From CAZJYC01 sp964550165 (lineage in GTDB: Bacteria; Acidobacteriota; Aminicenantia; Aminicenantales; Aminicenantaceae), in assembly GCA_964550165.1 (NCBI GenBank), contig CAZJYC010000078.1:1-11469 (forward strand): a DNA stretch of 11,469 nucleotides, written 5' to 3'. The position numbers were made by a program, and so were the translations under genes. This document shows positions 1 through 6,457 of the stretch, one piece after another. Numbering within the stretch: the first letter of the stretch is position 1; each line of letters begins with the position of its first letter. The notes beneath the pieces were generated by a model. That model searched no databases, was not told where the DNA came from, and saw only the letters and a program-made list of their open reading frames with translations.

Positions 1-77
1 GAAACATCAGCCAATCCGCCAGTCTTGGCAAAAGGATTGACTTCTGAAGAAGCGAACAAGATTTTTATCGGTTTCAT
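1..77 (-). CDS. glgA: Glycogen synthase, N-terminal fragment (runs off left edge)
   Basis: Only the first 25 codons are present. They read MKPIKILFASSEVNPFAKTG followed by GLADV. The ASSE...P.AKTGGLADV stretch is the N-terminal signature of bacterial GT5 glycogen/starch synthases; its KTGGL loop binds ADP-glucose. The family adds glucosyl units from ADP-glucose to alpha-1,4-glucan in the cytoplasm. The ATG at 77-75 has an AAGGAG SD at 85-90 with 7-nt spacing. The gene follows the glycosyltransferase stop codon after only 27 nt on the same strand, so the two are probably co-transcribed. The catalytic C-terminal half is outside the window and cannot be judged. Confidence 0.9.
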   Translation of the reverse strand, partial: MKPIKILFASSEVNPFAKTGGLADV

Positions 78-104
78 GGTATTTCTCCTTGATGACAATA
101 CGGC

Positions 105-1349
105 TTATTCCTTATCCCATTTTTCCATTAAATAGGGCTTAAGATCTTCAAAGGTTTGGGCTTGTTGCTCAATAACCTCCTCAGCCTGGACGTTACTCAT
201 CTCTCTTGTCTCGTTGATGAATGAAGCCACCCGGGCATAATACAGGGGCCGCATGATGTTCACCAGTTTGCCCCTATCCCTTTTCCATTGATGGAAGGTG
301 GCTGCAAAATCGTAAACGATCTTCGCCCAAGCGTCTATCGGCATGTAGAAATTATTTTTATTCCTTCTTCTGGCCAATTGTTTGATGAGACTGAAACTCT
401 CAGGGTTGATAATTTTTTCCCAGAGGGCTGACAGGTTGTTGAATCCTCCTTTGAAATTCTCAATCATATCCTCAAGGTTTACGGTGAAGGCCTCAGGCTC
501 CTGGGGCAAGGGCGTTCCATAGATAGGGACTGGTGTGCTTCCTTTGATCTTCTGCCACTTTCCCGAATAGCTTTCCATCAACTGAAAGAGGGAATGAACT
601 ACCTGGTAGAACATCGGTCCCAGGCTGCTGACCGGATCCTTGGCATCATGGATTTTGGCCCCTAAATAGGCCTGGCAGATCGAGACATTCTCCATGATGG
701 CTGAAGTGCTCATCCAGATATCAATCCCAAACCTGGCGATATCGGTCATCCAGACATCGTGAGCGGTGTAAAAATAAAATTGAATCATATTTTTAGAAAG
801 GCCAAAATCGCCTCCGATCGGCTGGCGCACCCGCTTTCCGAAGAGAGCCCTGATCAAATTGTAAGCGATGTTGTTGGTAATGGTGGCGTCATATTTATAA
901 CGGAAATAGATAGGAGCCACAAAATCGTGTTGATGGAGCAACACTGGGTCGGCCAGAGCCTTGACCCAGTCCGGGGTGATGCTCCTCACGTCAGAATCGC
1001 AAAGCACGCAGGCTTTGGCCTCCAGAGACGATGCGGCCTCGAAGATCATGCGCAGCGCACTCCCCTTCCCGGGAACGCCCCGATAAATGGTGACAATTTT
1101 TTCAATGAAAGGATAAACTGTCTTATCCCTGGCGAGTTCTCGGGTATCATCGGTAGAACCGCCATCGGAGATGATGATCACAGCCTTAAGATCCTGGTAA
1201 TGCTTGGCGAGACCTTCGCTCACCATATCGATCACATGCTCGATGGTCGAATCGTTGTTTAAGCAAGGAATTCCCACCACAACATCAACACGATCTATCT
1301 TTTCCAGGCGTCGAATGGCCCATGGGCGTAAAGCGGTATGGAATTTCAA
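105..1349 (-). CDS. GpgS/GT81-like GT-A glycosyltransferase (glucosyl-3-phosphoglycerate synthase type)
   Basis: This is a 414-aa protein with a GT-A fold. In order it shows the nucleotide-binding start IPCLNND (residues ~27-33), SDGGSTDD (~61-68), GKGSALR (~94-100), the metal-binding DSD (118-120), an RQPIGGDFGLS acceptor-side loop (~175-185) and a later His in KIHDAKDP (~232-239) that could be a metal ligand. This order matches GT81 enzymes, which move glucose or mannose from an NDP-sugar to 3-phosphoglycerate. About 130 helical C-terminal residues extend the domain. I chose TTG at 1349-1347 because AAAGGAG (1355-1361) lies 5 nt upstream. The longer GTG start at 1370 would put that SD inside the gene and has only a poor SD of its own. 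glgA follows after 27 nt, suggesting joint work in ADP-glucose metabolism or compatible-solute synthesis. The exact donor and acceptor cannot be read from the sequence. Confidence 0.82.
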   Translation of the reverse strand: MKFHTALRPWAIRRLEKIDRVDVVVGIPCLNNDSTIEHVIDMVSEGLAKHYQDLKAVIIISDGGSTDDTRELARDKTVYPFIEKIVTIYRGVPGKGSALRMIFEAASSLEAKACVLCDSDVRSITPDWVKALADPVLLHQHDFVAPIYFRYKYDATITNNIAYNLIRALFGKRVRQPIGGDFGLSKNMIQFYFYTAHDVWMTDIARFGIDIWMSTSAIMENVSICQAYLGAKIHDAKDPVSSLGPMFYQVVHSLFQLMESYSGKWQKIKGSTPVPIYGTPLPQEPEAFTVNLEDMIENFKGGFNNLSALWEKIINPESFSLIKQLARRRNKNNFYMPIDAWAKIVYDFAATFHQWKRDRGKLVNIMRPLYYARVASFINETREMSNVQAEEVIEQQAQTFEDLKPYLMEKWDKE

Positions 1350-1354
1350 GATTT

Positions 1355-1361
1355 CTCCTTT
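1355..1361 (-). promoter_or_regulatory. Ribosome binding site fixing the glycosyltransferase TTG start
   Basis: AAAGGAG on the minus strand lies 5 nt before TTG at 1349. It resembles the AAGGAG before glgA and before tldE. It favours the TTG over the upstream in-frame GTG at 1370, which lacks a comparable SD. Confidence 0.7.
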
Positions 1362-1441
1362 CGGGATCACCGGAGCTTCCGCCTTATGATGAATCCAAAA
1401 TCCGGAGATCGGCCTTCGCTATCGGCAAAATAATTTTTTCT

Positions 1442-1470
1442 ATTATAACCTTATTGCCTGATGATGGCAA
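1442..1470 (-). promoter_or_regulatory. Sigma-70-type promoter for glycosyltransferase-glgA, with overlapping inverted half-sites
   Basis: On the minus strand, TTGCCA (1465-1470) and a perfect TATAAT (1442-1447) are separated by exactly 17 nt. Transcription would start near 1435 and leave a leader of about 85 nt before the TTG start. The -35 box and spacer overlap TTGCC-7 nt-GGCAA (1454-1470, plus-strand reading). A third half-site, TTGCC, lies at 1475-1479, and a further GGCAA at 1424-1428. Such alternating half-sites at a -35 box are what a dimeric repressor operator looks like; the regulator is unknown. Confidence 0.7.
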
Positions 1471-1526
1471 CAAATTGCCCGCAGATGGATGCATCTTTTT
1501 TTCCAGGATGGAAAATTACGTTAAGG

Positions 1527-4241
1527 TCAGCCAGAACGGCCTGCATTGAGCTTCTTTCTGACGATAGCTTTGACCGCTTCCATCGAGATGAAGACAAAAG
1601 CGCCATAACCGAGAATGATTTCCAGGTCCAAAAAAGAAGGCTTCAGGATTCCGAAAGAGTGGCGGACAGAAGGAATCTGGACTAACCCAAAAATCAAAAT
1701 CAGCTCCCAGGCAATGGCCATCATCAGCCATTTATGAGGTGGTGCCTTAAAAATGCTGAATCTCATCGACCTGAAATTCAAAGCGATGATGAGCTCGGTA
1801 ATGATGAACAGGAAAAATATTTCTGTCCTTGCTTCAGCGATATCTGTGAACTCATGAAAAAAGAAAAAATAGAAAAAGGGAATTTCAATCATCAAGGCGA
1901 TGAGGATGAAGGCCTTGACCTCCCAGGAAAAGACGCTCTCCTTTGGGTTTCTGGGCGGCCTCTCCATGATATCCGGTTCAGGCGGGGCAACTCCGAGGGC
2001 GAGTGCGGGAAGCCCGTCTGTTGCCAGGTTGATATATAAAATTGCGGCGGCAAGGAGGGGAACATAAGCAGGACCCAAAGCAAGCACAATACCTCCGATA
2101 ACAACCACTTCCGTGACGTTGCATCTGAGGAGATAGGTGAGGTATTTTTTGATGTTCTCATAAATCCACCGCCCTTGCTCGACAGCTTTCACAATCGTGG
2201 CAAAATTGTCATCGCTGAGAACCATATCCGCGGCGTCCTTTGTCACATCAGTTCCAGTCATTCCCATGGCAATGCCGATGTCGGCACGCTTAAGGGCGGG
2301 CGCATCATTCACACCGTCGCCGGTGACGGCCACCACCTCTCCCCTGTCCATCCACGCTCTCACAATCTTCAGTTTGTCAATCGGCGAAACCCTGGCGTAG
2401 ACAGTGACTTTATCCACAATCTTCTGTAACTCCTCATCAGACATTTTTTCTAATTTTTCCCCCGTAAGGACTAAATCTCCTTCTTTATAGATGCCGATTT
2501 CTTTGGCGATAGCCACGGCCGTGACTTCATAGTCGCCTGTGACCATTATGGTCTTGATCCTCACTCTTCTGCATACTTTTACCGCCTCGATAGCCTCTTC
2601 CCTGGGAGGGTCCATCAGGCCCACACAGCCGAGAAAAATCATATTCTTCTCAGCCTCTTCCCCGAAAATTCCGACCGGCTCAGGATATTCTTTAAAGGCA
2701 ATTCCGAGAACCCTCAGGCCCTCACGAGCCATTTGCTCATTGACCTTTGCAATTTGTTCTCTCTCTGGATTCCGAAGCTCGCTCAGGCCGTTGTCTTCCA
2801 AAATGTGAGAACACCTTTGCAAAATGACTTCAAGAGCACCCTTCGTATAAGCCATCCATCTCTGATTCTGTTCCTGATGGACTGTTGTCATCAACTTCCT
2901 TTCCGAGCTGAAGGGAATTTCTCCAATTCTCGGATATTCTCGCCTGAGCTCAGCGGGACTAAAGCCTCCCTTTGCGGCTACGACAAGGAGAGCACCCTCG
3001 GTGGGATCTCCTTTGACAAGCCATTTCTGTTCTTTTTTCAACAATGCGGCGTCATTGCAGAGGAGTCCACCCTGGAGAAGCAACTTGAATACCCGACTGC
3101 TTCTGGTGTGGCCTATGTCCGGAGCCAAAAATTCTCCAACCGGCTCATAGCCAGTCCCCGTGACTTCAACGAGCTGTCTTCCTGTGAATATTTTTCTTAC
3201 AGTCATCTCCCCTTTTGTCAGGGTTCCAGTCTTATCCGAGCAGATGACTGTTGTGCAGCCGAGAGTCTCCACCGCAGGCATTTTCCTCACCAAGGCATTC
3301 CTCCTGGCCATCTGGCGCATGCCGATAGCCAGAGCTCCGGTGACGATGGCCGTTAACGCTTCAGGAACTGCGGCCACAGCCAGAGCGACTGCAAACATGA
3401 CTGTGTTAACCAAAAATTCTATGTCCACTTTTCCGCTCAGGGCCTCTCTCACCGTGCTGATTCCGGCGACAGTAAAGCAGATGCCAAGGGCGATAATGCC
3501 CAGCCATTTGCCAATTTCTCCCGTTCTTCTCTCCAAGGGAGTTTTCTTATGCTCAACCTCAGCCACCTGCTCAGCAATCCTGCCAAACTCTGTGTTCATT
3601 CCTGTTGAGGTGACAACGGCTTTGCCTCGGCCATAAGTCACCATCGTGCCGGCAAAAATCATATTCTTTCGGTCACCCAGAGACACACCCTCCCTGAGGG
3701 GCTGTGAATCCTTCATCACAGGGACGGATTCTCCTGTCAGTGTCGCTTCGTCAACCTGCAATGATTGGACTTCAATCGTCCTCGCATCAGCAGGAATCTT
3801 ATCCCCTGCCTCAAGGATCAAAATATCCCCGGGAACAAGCTCTCTGGAAAGGACTTCTTCTTCATTTCCATCTCTTAGAACCGTTACGGCGGGGGACAGC
3901 ATTTTCTTCAAGGCCTCCAGGGCCCTCTCAGCCCGGTATTCCTGGAGAAAAGCAAGGAGGGTGCTGAAAATCACGATAACCCCGATGATCACAGCATCCA
4001 GAACTTCTCCGATAAAAATCGAAAGAACGATGGCGATGAGGAGGATGACGATAAGGATATTCTTAAACTGGTTTAAAAACAGTAAGAACGGAGAAACCTT
4101 TTTCTCTTTTCTGAGGACATTGTAGCCATAGGTCTCGAGACGCTCCTGAACCTGCTTTTCGTTCAAGCCGAGAAGCGCATCGGTCTCAAGCTCCTTGAGA
4201 ACCTGTGCGACTTCCAAGGAATGCCAGATAGCTTTGGCCAC
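1527..4241 (-). CDS. P-type Ca2+-transporting ATPase (P2A, SERCA/PacL-like)
   Basis: This 904-aa protein is full length for the family and uses ATP to pump Ca2+ out of the cytoplasm. Visible in order: N-terminal cation-ATPase domain (~1-50), actuator loop with TGES (169-172), M4 with VPEAL (292-296), phosphorylation site DKTGTLT (Asp336), nucleotide domain with KGDPTE (410-415) and KGA (467-469), TGD (568-570) and hinge TGDGVNDAP (640-648), then six C-terminal membrane segments. All side chains that bind Ca2+ in SERCA have counterparts: Glu294 (M4), Asn708 and Glu711 (M5), Asn738, Thr741 and Asp742 (M6, NLATDGLPA) and Glu816 (M8, TELIIALNFRS). Two Ca2+ sites are therefore possible. M4 has PEALT where SERCA has PEGLP. 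The start is GTG at 4241-4239, with AGAGGG at 4247-4252. It has its own promoter and stands alone on its strand. Mn2+ or another cation as substrate is not excluded. Confidence 0.96.
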   Translation of the reverse strand: MAKAIWHSLEVAQVLKELETDALLGLNEKQVQERLETYGYNVLRKEKKVSPFLLFLNQFKNILIVILLIAIVLSIFIGEVLDAVIIGVIVIFSTLLAFLQEYRAERALEALKKMLSPAVTVLRDGNEEEVLSRELVPGDILILEAGDKIPADARTIEVQSLQVDEATLTGESVPVMKDSQPLREGVSLGDRKNMIFAGTMVTYGRGKAVVTSTGMNTEFGRIAEQVAEVEHKKTPLERRTGEIGKWLGIIALGICFTVAGISTVREALSGKVDIEFLVNTVMFAVALAVAAVPEALTAIVTGALAIGMRQMARRNALVRKMPAVETLGCTTVICSDKTGTLTKGEMTVRKIFTGRQLVEVTGTGYEPVGEFLAPDIGHTRSSRVFKLLLQGGLLCNDAALLKKEQKWLVKGDPTEGALLVVAAKGGFSPAELRREYPRIGEIPFSSERKLMTTVHQEQNQRWMAYTKGALEVILQRCSHILEDNGLSELRNPEREQIAKVNEQMAREGLRVLGIAFKEYPEPVGIFGEEAEKNMIFLGCVGLMDPPREEAIEAVKVCRRVRIKTIMVTGDYEVTAVAIAKEIGIYKEGDLVLTGEKLEKMSDEELQKIVDKVTVYARVSPIDKLKIVRAWMDRGEVVAVTGDGVNDAPALKRADIGIAMGMTGTDVTKDAADMVLSDDNFATIVKAVEQGRWIYENIKKYLTYLLRCNVTEVVVIGGIVLALGPAYVPLLAAAILYINLATDGLPALALGVAPPEPDIMERPPRNPKESVFSWEVKAFILIALMIEIPFFYFFFFHEFTDIAEARTEIFFLFIITELIIALNFRSMRFSIFKAPPHKWLMMAIAWELILIFGLVQIPSVRHSFGILKPSFLDLEIILGYGAFVFISMEAVKAIVRKKLNAGRSG

Positions 4242-4310
4242 AGATGCCCTCTAAGATTTCAATGCTTTCTTAATTCATCCATGTCACAATGAATCATCAT
4301 AAATCAAAAC

Positions 4311-4339
4311 ATTATAACAAAAGCCAAGACGATTATGAA
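4311..4339 (-). promoter_or_regulatory. Extended -10 promoter of the Ca2+ ATPase
   Basis: On the minus strand, a perfect TATAAT (4311-4316) is preceded by TGt, giving an extended -10 (TGTTATAAT). At 17-nt spacing lies TTCATA (4334-4339), a 4/6 match to the -35 consensus. The leader would be about 60 nt to the GTG start. The MITE-like element begins about 20 bp upstream of the -35, so it could influence this promoter. Confidence 0.6.
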
Positions 4340-4346
4340 ATTTTTG

Positions 4347-4550
4347 TCTCTAAGGGTAAGCATCTTTTTTTCCGTGAAGGCGTATGATGATAAAAGCCAA
4401 CTCTAACAGTGCTGGTTTCCATCCCTCCTTGCCAAAGATCCTCCCACCCACCACCATGGGCTTCGGAGGGACGGAAACCAGCTCCTCCCTTCCTCACTCT
4501 GTCAAATCTCTTTCCTCATCACGGGAAAAAAGATGCTTCCTCTCTAGGGT
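4347..4550. repeat. MITE-like element: 20-bp terminal inverted repeats flanked by direct repeats
   Basis: The left arm AAGCATCTTTTTTTCCGTGA (4358-4377) is the reverse complement of the right arm TCACGGGAAAAAAGATGCTT (4519-4538) except for one base. The arms bound a 181-bp unit. Immediately outside lie TCTCTAAGGGT (4347-4357) and, after two bases, TCTCTAGGGT (4541-4550). These differ by one A and look like a target-site duplication. No open frame of use lies inside. Terminal inverted repeats plus flanking direct repeats and no transposase gene is the layout of a miniature non-autonomous transposon. The same arms could also fold as the outer stem of a long RNA hairpin. Confidence is high that the repeats exist and moderate that they mark a mobile element. 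Confidence 0.55.
4411..4482. repeat. 18-bp inverted repeat (internal hairpin) with G-rich loop strand
   Basis: GCTGGTTTCCATCCCTCC (4411-4428) and GGAGGGACGGAAACCAGC (4465-4482) are reverse complements except for one position. In a minus-strand RNA the odd position becomes a G-U pair, so the stem would be continuous. The 36-nt loop carries CCTCCCACCCACCACC (4440-4455), whose minus-strand form GGTGGTGGGTGGGAGG could form a two-layer G-quadruplex. No T-run follows on either strand, so it is not an intrinsic terminator. It sits near the centre of the 20-bp inverted-repeat pair. Confidence 0.85.
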
Positions 4551-4580
4551 GAAGGCAAGCTGCCCAGCCTGAGATCGATA

Positions 4581-4609
4581 TTTACTGTTTACAAAATTTA
4601 TTCTACATT
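4581..4609 (+). promoter_or_regulatory. Possible promoter for the DUF502-DHH gene pair
   Basis: TTTACT (4581-4586) and TACATT (4604-4609) lie 17 nt apart in an AT-rich stretch upstream of the DUF502 gene, each matching the consensus at four of six positions. The leader would be about 55 nt. This is the best candidate I see, but it is only moderate. Confidence 0.35.
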
Positions 4610-4668
4610 AATCATTGTTCCTGAAGTCCCATAAAACTGAAGTATCTCGAGTAAAGGGAGGAAAAACG

Positions 4669-5310
4669 ATGTTCATAAAAAATTTATACAGAATTTTGAG
4701 GAAATATTTCCTCACGGGATTAGTTATCATCGTCCCTCTCTGGGCAACAATAGCCATCATCAGAGCTGTGGTCAACCTGATCGATAAAACATTCAACCTC
4801 ATGCTTCCTCTGCTACAGCCAAAAACATATTTCCAGTTCACCGGTGTTGAGATTCTTATTGCTTTTGCTCTCATCATGCTCGTGGGTATTGCAGCTAGCA
4901 ATTACCTGGGAAAAAAATTTCTGAGCTATGGAGAAATTCTGCTCGCAAAAATTCCTGTCATCAAAACAATCTACCAGGGCATCAAGTATCTCACGGCTGG
5001 CGTCATTGGCGAAAAAAAAATATTCTCCCGCGTCGTTCTCCTTGAATTTCCCAAAAAGGGTCTTTCATCCATAGGCTTCGTTACAGGAGAGGTAACACAA
5101 CTCCTGCCAGGACATGACGATAAAAAGCTGTTAAAGATCTTCATCCCGACAACTCCCAATCCCACAACAGGCTTCTTTATCATTGCAGCTGAGGATGAAG
5201 TCAAATCCCTCGACCTCAGTGTCGAGGAAGCGTTTAAACTGATCATTTCGGCTGGATTTGCAGACGTTAGCATGTCCAATGCCATGATGAAAAAGGGTTT
5301 CGGGGAATAA
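4669..5310 (+). CDS. DUF502 family membrane protein
   Basis: This 213-aa protein has two hydrophobic membrane segments (~14-36, in FLTGLVIIVPLW, and ~59-80). A soluble C-terminal domain carries the family hallmark IPTTPNPTTGFF (~159-170) and a closing SVEEAFKLIISAG (~184-196). DUF502 proteins are widespread inner-membrane proteins in bacteria and plants; no biochemical role is firmly assigned to bacterial members. I chose ATG 4669 because GGGAGG (4656-4661) lies 7 nt upstream. A longer reading from TTG 4615 would put this SD inside the gene and add 18 residues that do not look like the family. The DHH phosphoesterase follows 151 nt downstream on the same strand with no clear terminator between, so the two may be co-transcribed. 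Confidence 0.92.
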   Translation: MFIKNLYRILRKYFLTGLVIIVPLWATIAIIRAVVNLIDKTFNLMLPLLQPKTYFQFTGVEILIAFALIMLVGIAASNYLGKKFLSYGEILLAKIPVIKTIYQGIKYLTAGVIGEKKIFSRVVLLEFPKKGLSSIGFVTGEVTQLLPGHDDKKLLKIFIPTTPNPTTGFFIIAAEDEVKSLDLSVEEAFKLIISAGFADVSMSNAMMKKGFGE

Positions 5311-5461
5311 CCTTACTCCCGTTCGGGTTTTTAACGCCATTCTCCCGGAATTAGGGATGCTTCCTGTGCAGACCTGACCGTTGATTGAATGGATGAAAAA
5401 TGAGAAAATCTGAAAAATTGTTAAGGGAATAACCTTAGACTTAAGATTTTTTTGAGAAAAA

Positions 5462-6457
5462 ATGTTAGGAAAAAAAATCCGTTCACTGGCCAGCTCCAAA
5501 CATGTCCTCATCCTGACTCACGACAATCCTGATCCGGATGCCATTGCGTCTTCTTGGGGTCTTGCTTATCTCATCAAAAAAGAACTGGATATTCCTTCGA
5601 CCGTTGCCTTCGGGGGCTTTATAGGAAGAGCGGAAAACAGAGCCATGGTCAATGTCCTGAGAATTCCAATCGTTGGTTTTTCCCCTCTCTTACTCGAGAA
5701 GCACTATCCAATCATCATGCTCGATTGCCAGCCCTACACAGGAAACTGTTCTTTACCCGACGAATGCGTTCCAGATATCGTAATCGATCATCATCCCTTG
5801 AGAGAAACGACAAAATTTAAACAGTGGGCTTACGTCAACGAAAAAATGGGAGCGATAAGCACGATCATCGCTTCTTCTTTAAAGGAGCGAAATGTTGCGA
5901 TTCCCAAAAGGCTGGCCACGGCCCTTTTCTACGCTATTCGGAGCGAGACAAAAGACCTCGGACGCAAAGGAACCAGATTGGATTATGAATACTATCTCTT
6001 TCTCCTTCCCAAAGTGAATTTCAAAGCGCTTTATCGAATCGTCCATCCTCCTCTTTCTTCCGATTATTATCGGAGTGTCAAAGACGCTCTGGAGAGAAGC
6101 AGGGTTTACAGATTTGCCGTTGTTTGTCCTCTTGGCGCAATCCCCTACCCGGAGCTGCCCGCAGAAATTGCCGACTTTTTGATTTTTAAAGAGAATATCA
6201 GTTGCGCGCTTGTTATGGGTTGGTATAAGAAAGATATTTTCCTCAGCATCAGATCCATGCACCCGGAGACAAACTCGGCTGACATTATGCAAACAATACT
6301 TAAAGGATACGGAAGAGGAGGCGGACACGAAATCATGGCCGGCGGAAAAATCCCTGATGTCCCGCTCTCCAGGGTCAGAGATGCGGAACAAGCAATGACT
6401 AAACGGTTTTTGAGGTTTTTCTCCCTTTCAGGTGTTAAGGAAGAAAAGTTGATTTAG
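5462..6457 (+). CDS. DHH/DHHA1 family phosphoesterase (NrnA/RecJ-like)
   Basis: This 331-aa cytoplasmic protein has an N-terminal DHH domain: motif I HDNPDPDA (20-27), motif II Asp88 in MLDCQP, and motif III DHH (109-111). A C-terminal DHHA1 substrate-binding domain carries GRGGGHEIMAGG (284-295). Members are Mn2+-dependent phosphodiesterases that cleave short oligonucleotides (nanoRNA), pAp or cyclic dinucleotides. The length fits NrnA-type stand-alone enzymes; RecJ exonucleases are much longer. The motif IV region reads RSETKDLG (160-167), with Glu162 where the family normally has Asp. The SD is weak (GAG at 5454-5456, 5 nt before ATG), and an in-frame TGA at 5453-5455 rules out a longer start. 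The stop TAG interlocks with the stop of the convergent gene. The exact substrate (oligoribonucleotide, pAp or c-di-AMP) cannot be told. Confidence 0.9.
   Translation: MLGKKIRSLASSKHVLILTHDNPDPDAIASSWGLAYLIKKELDIPSTVAFGGFIGRAENRAMVNVLRIPIVGFSPLLLEKHYPIIMLDCQPYTGNCSLPDECVPDIVIDHHPLRETTKFKQWAYVNEKMGAISTIIASSLKERNVAIPKRLATALFYAIRSETKDLGRKGTRLDYEYYLFLLPKVNFKALYRIVHPPLSSDYYRSVKDALERSRVYRFAVVCPLGAIPYPELPAEIADFLIFKENISCALVMGWYKKDIFLSIRSMHPETNSADIMQTILKGYGRGGGHEIMAGGKIPDVPLSRVRDAEQAMTKRFLRFFSLSGVKEEKLI

Noticed and set aside
759..1262. Plus-strand open frame opposite the glycosyltransferase
   Set aside because: It lies wholly within the glycosyltransferase gene, which shows GT-A motifs in order; its own translation is not protein-like.
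1499..1515. Hairpin TTTTCCA-3 nt-TGGAAAA just after the ATPase stop, as a terminator
   Set aside because: On the minus strand it is followed by AAAGATGC rather than a T-run; the stem is AT-rich and its loop is only 3 nt.
2733..3636. Plus-strand open frames opposite the ATPase gene
   Set aside because: They are antisense shadows of the ATPase, which has every family motif in frame.
4411..4482. CRISPR-type repeats suggested by the GTTTCC-like arms
   Set aside because: There are only two copies in inverted orientation, with no regular direct repeats or spacers and no cas genes.
4242..4668. yybP-ykoY (Mn2+) or other known riboswitch upstream of the ATPase or DUF502
   Set aside because: I could not find the conserved cores of known metal or nucleotide riboswitches; the pairing seen is explained by two inverted-repeat pairs.
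5311..5333. Terminator after DUF502 (CCCGTTCGGG followed by TTTTT)
   Set aside because: With a possible loop the stem is only about 3 bp, too weak to call, although the T-run is suggestive.
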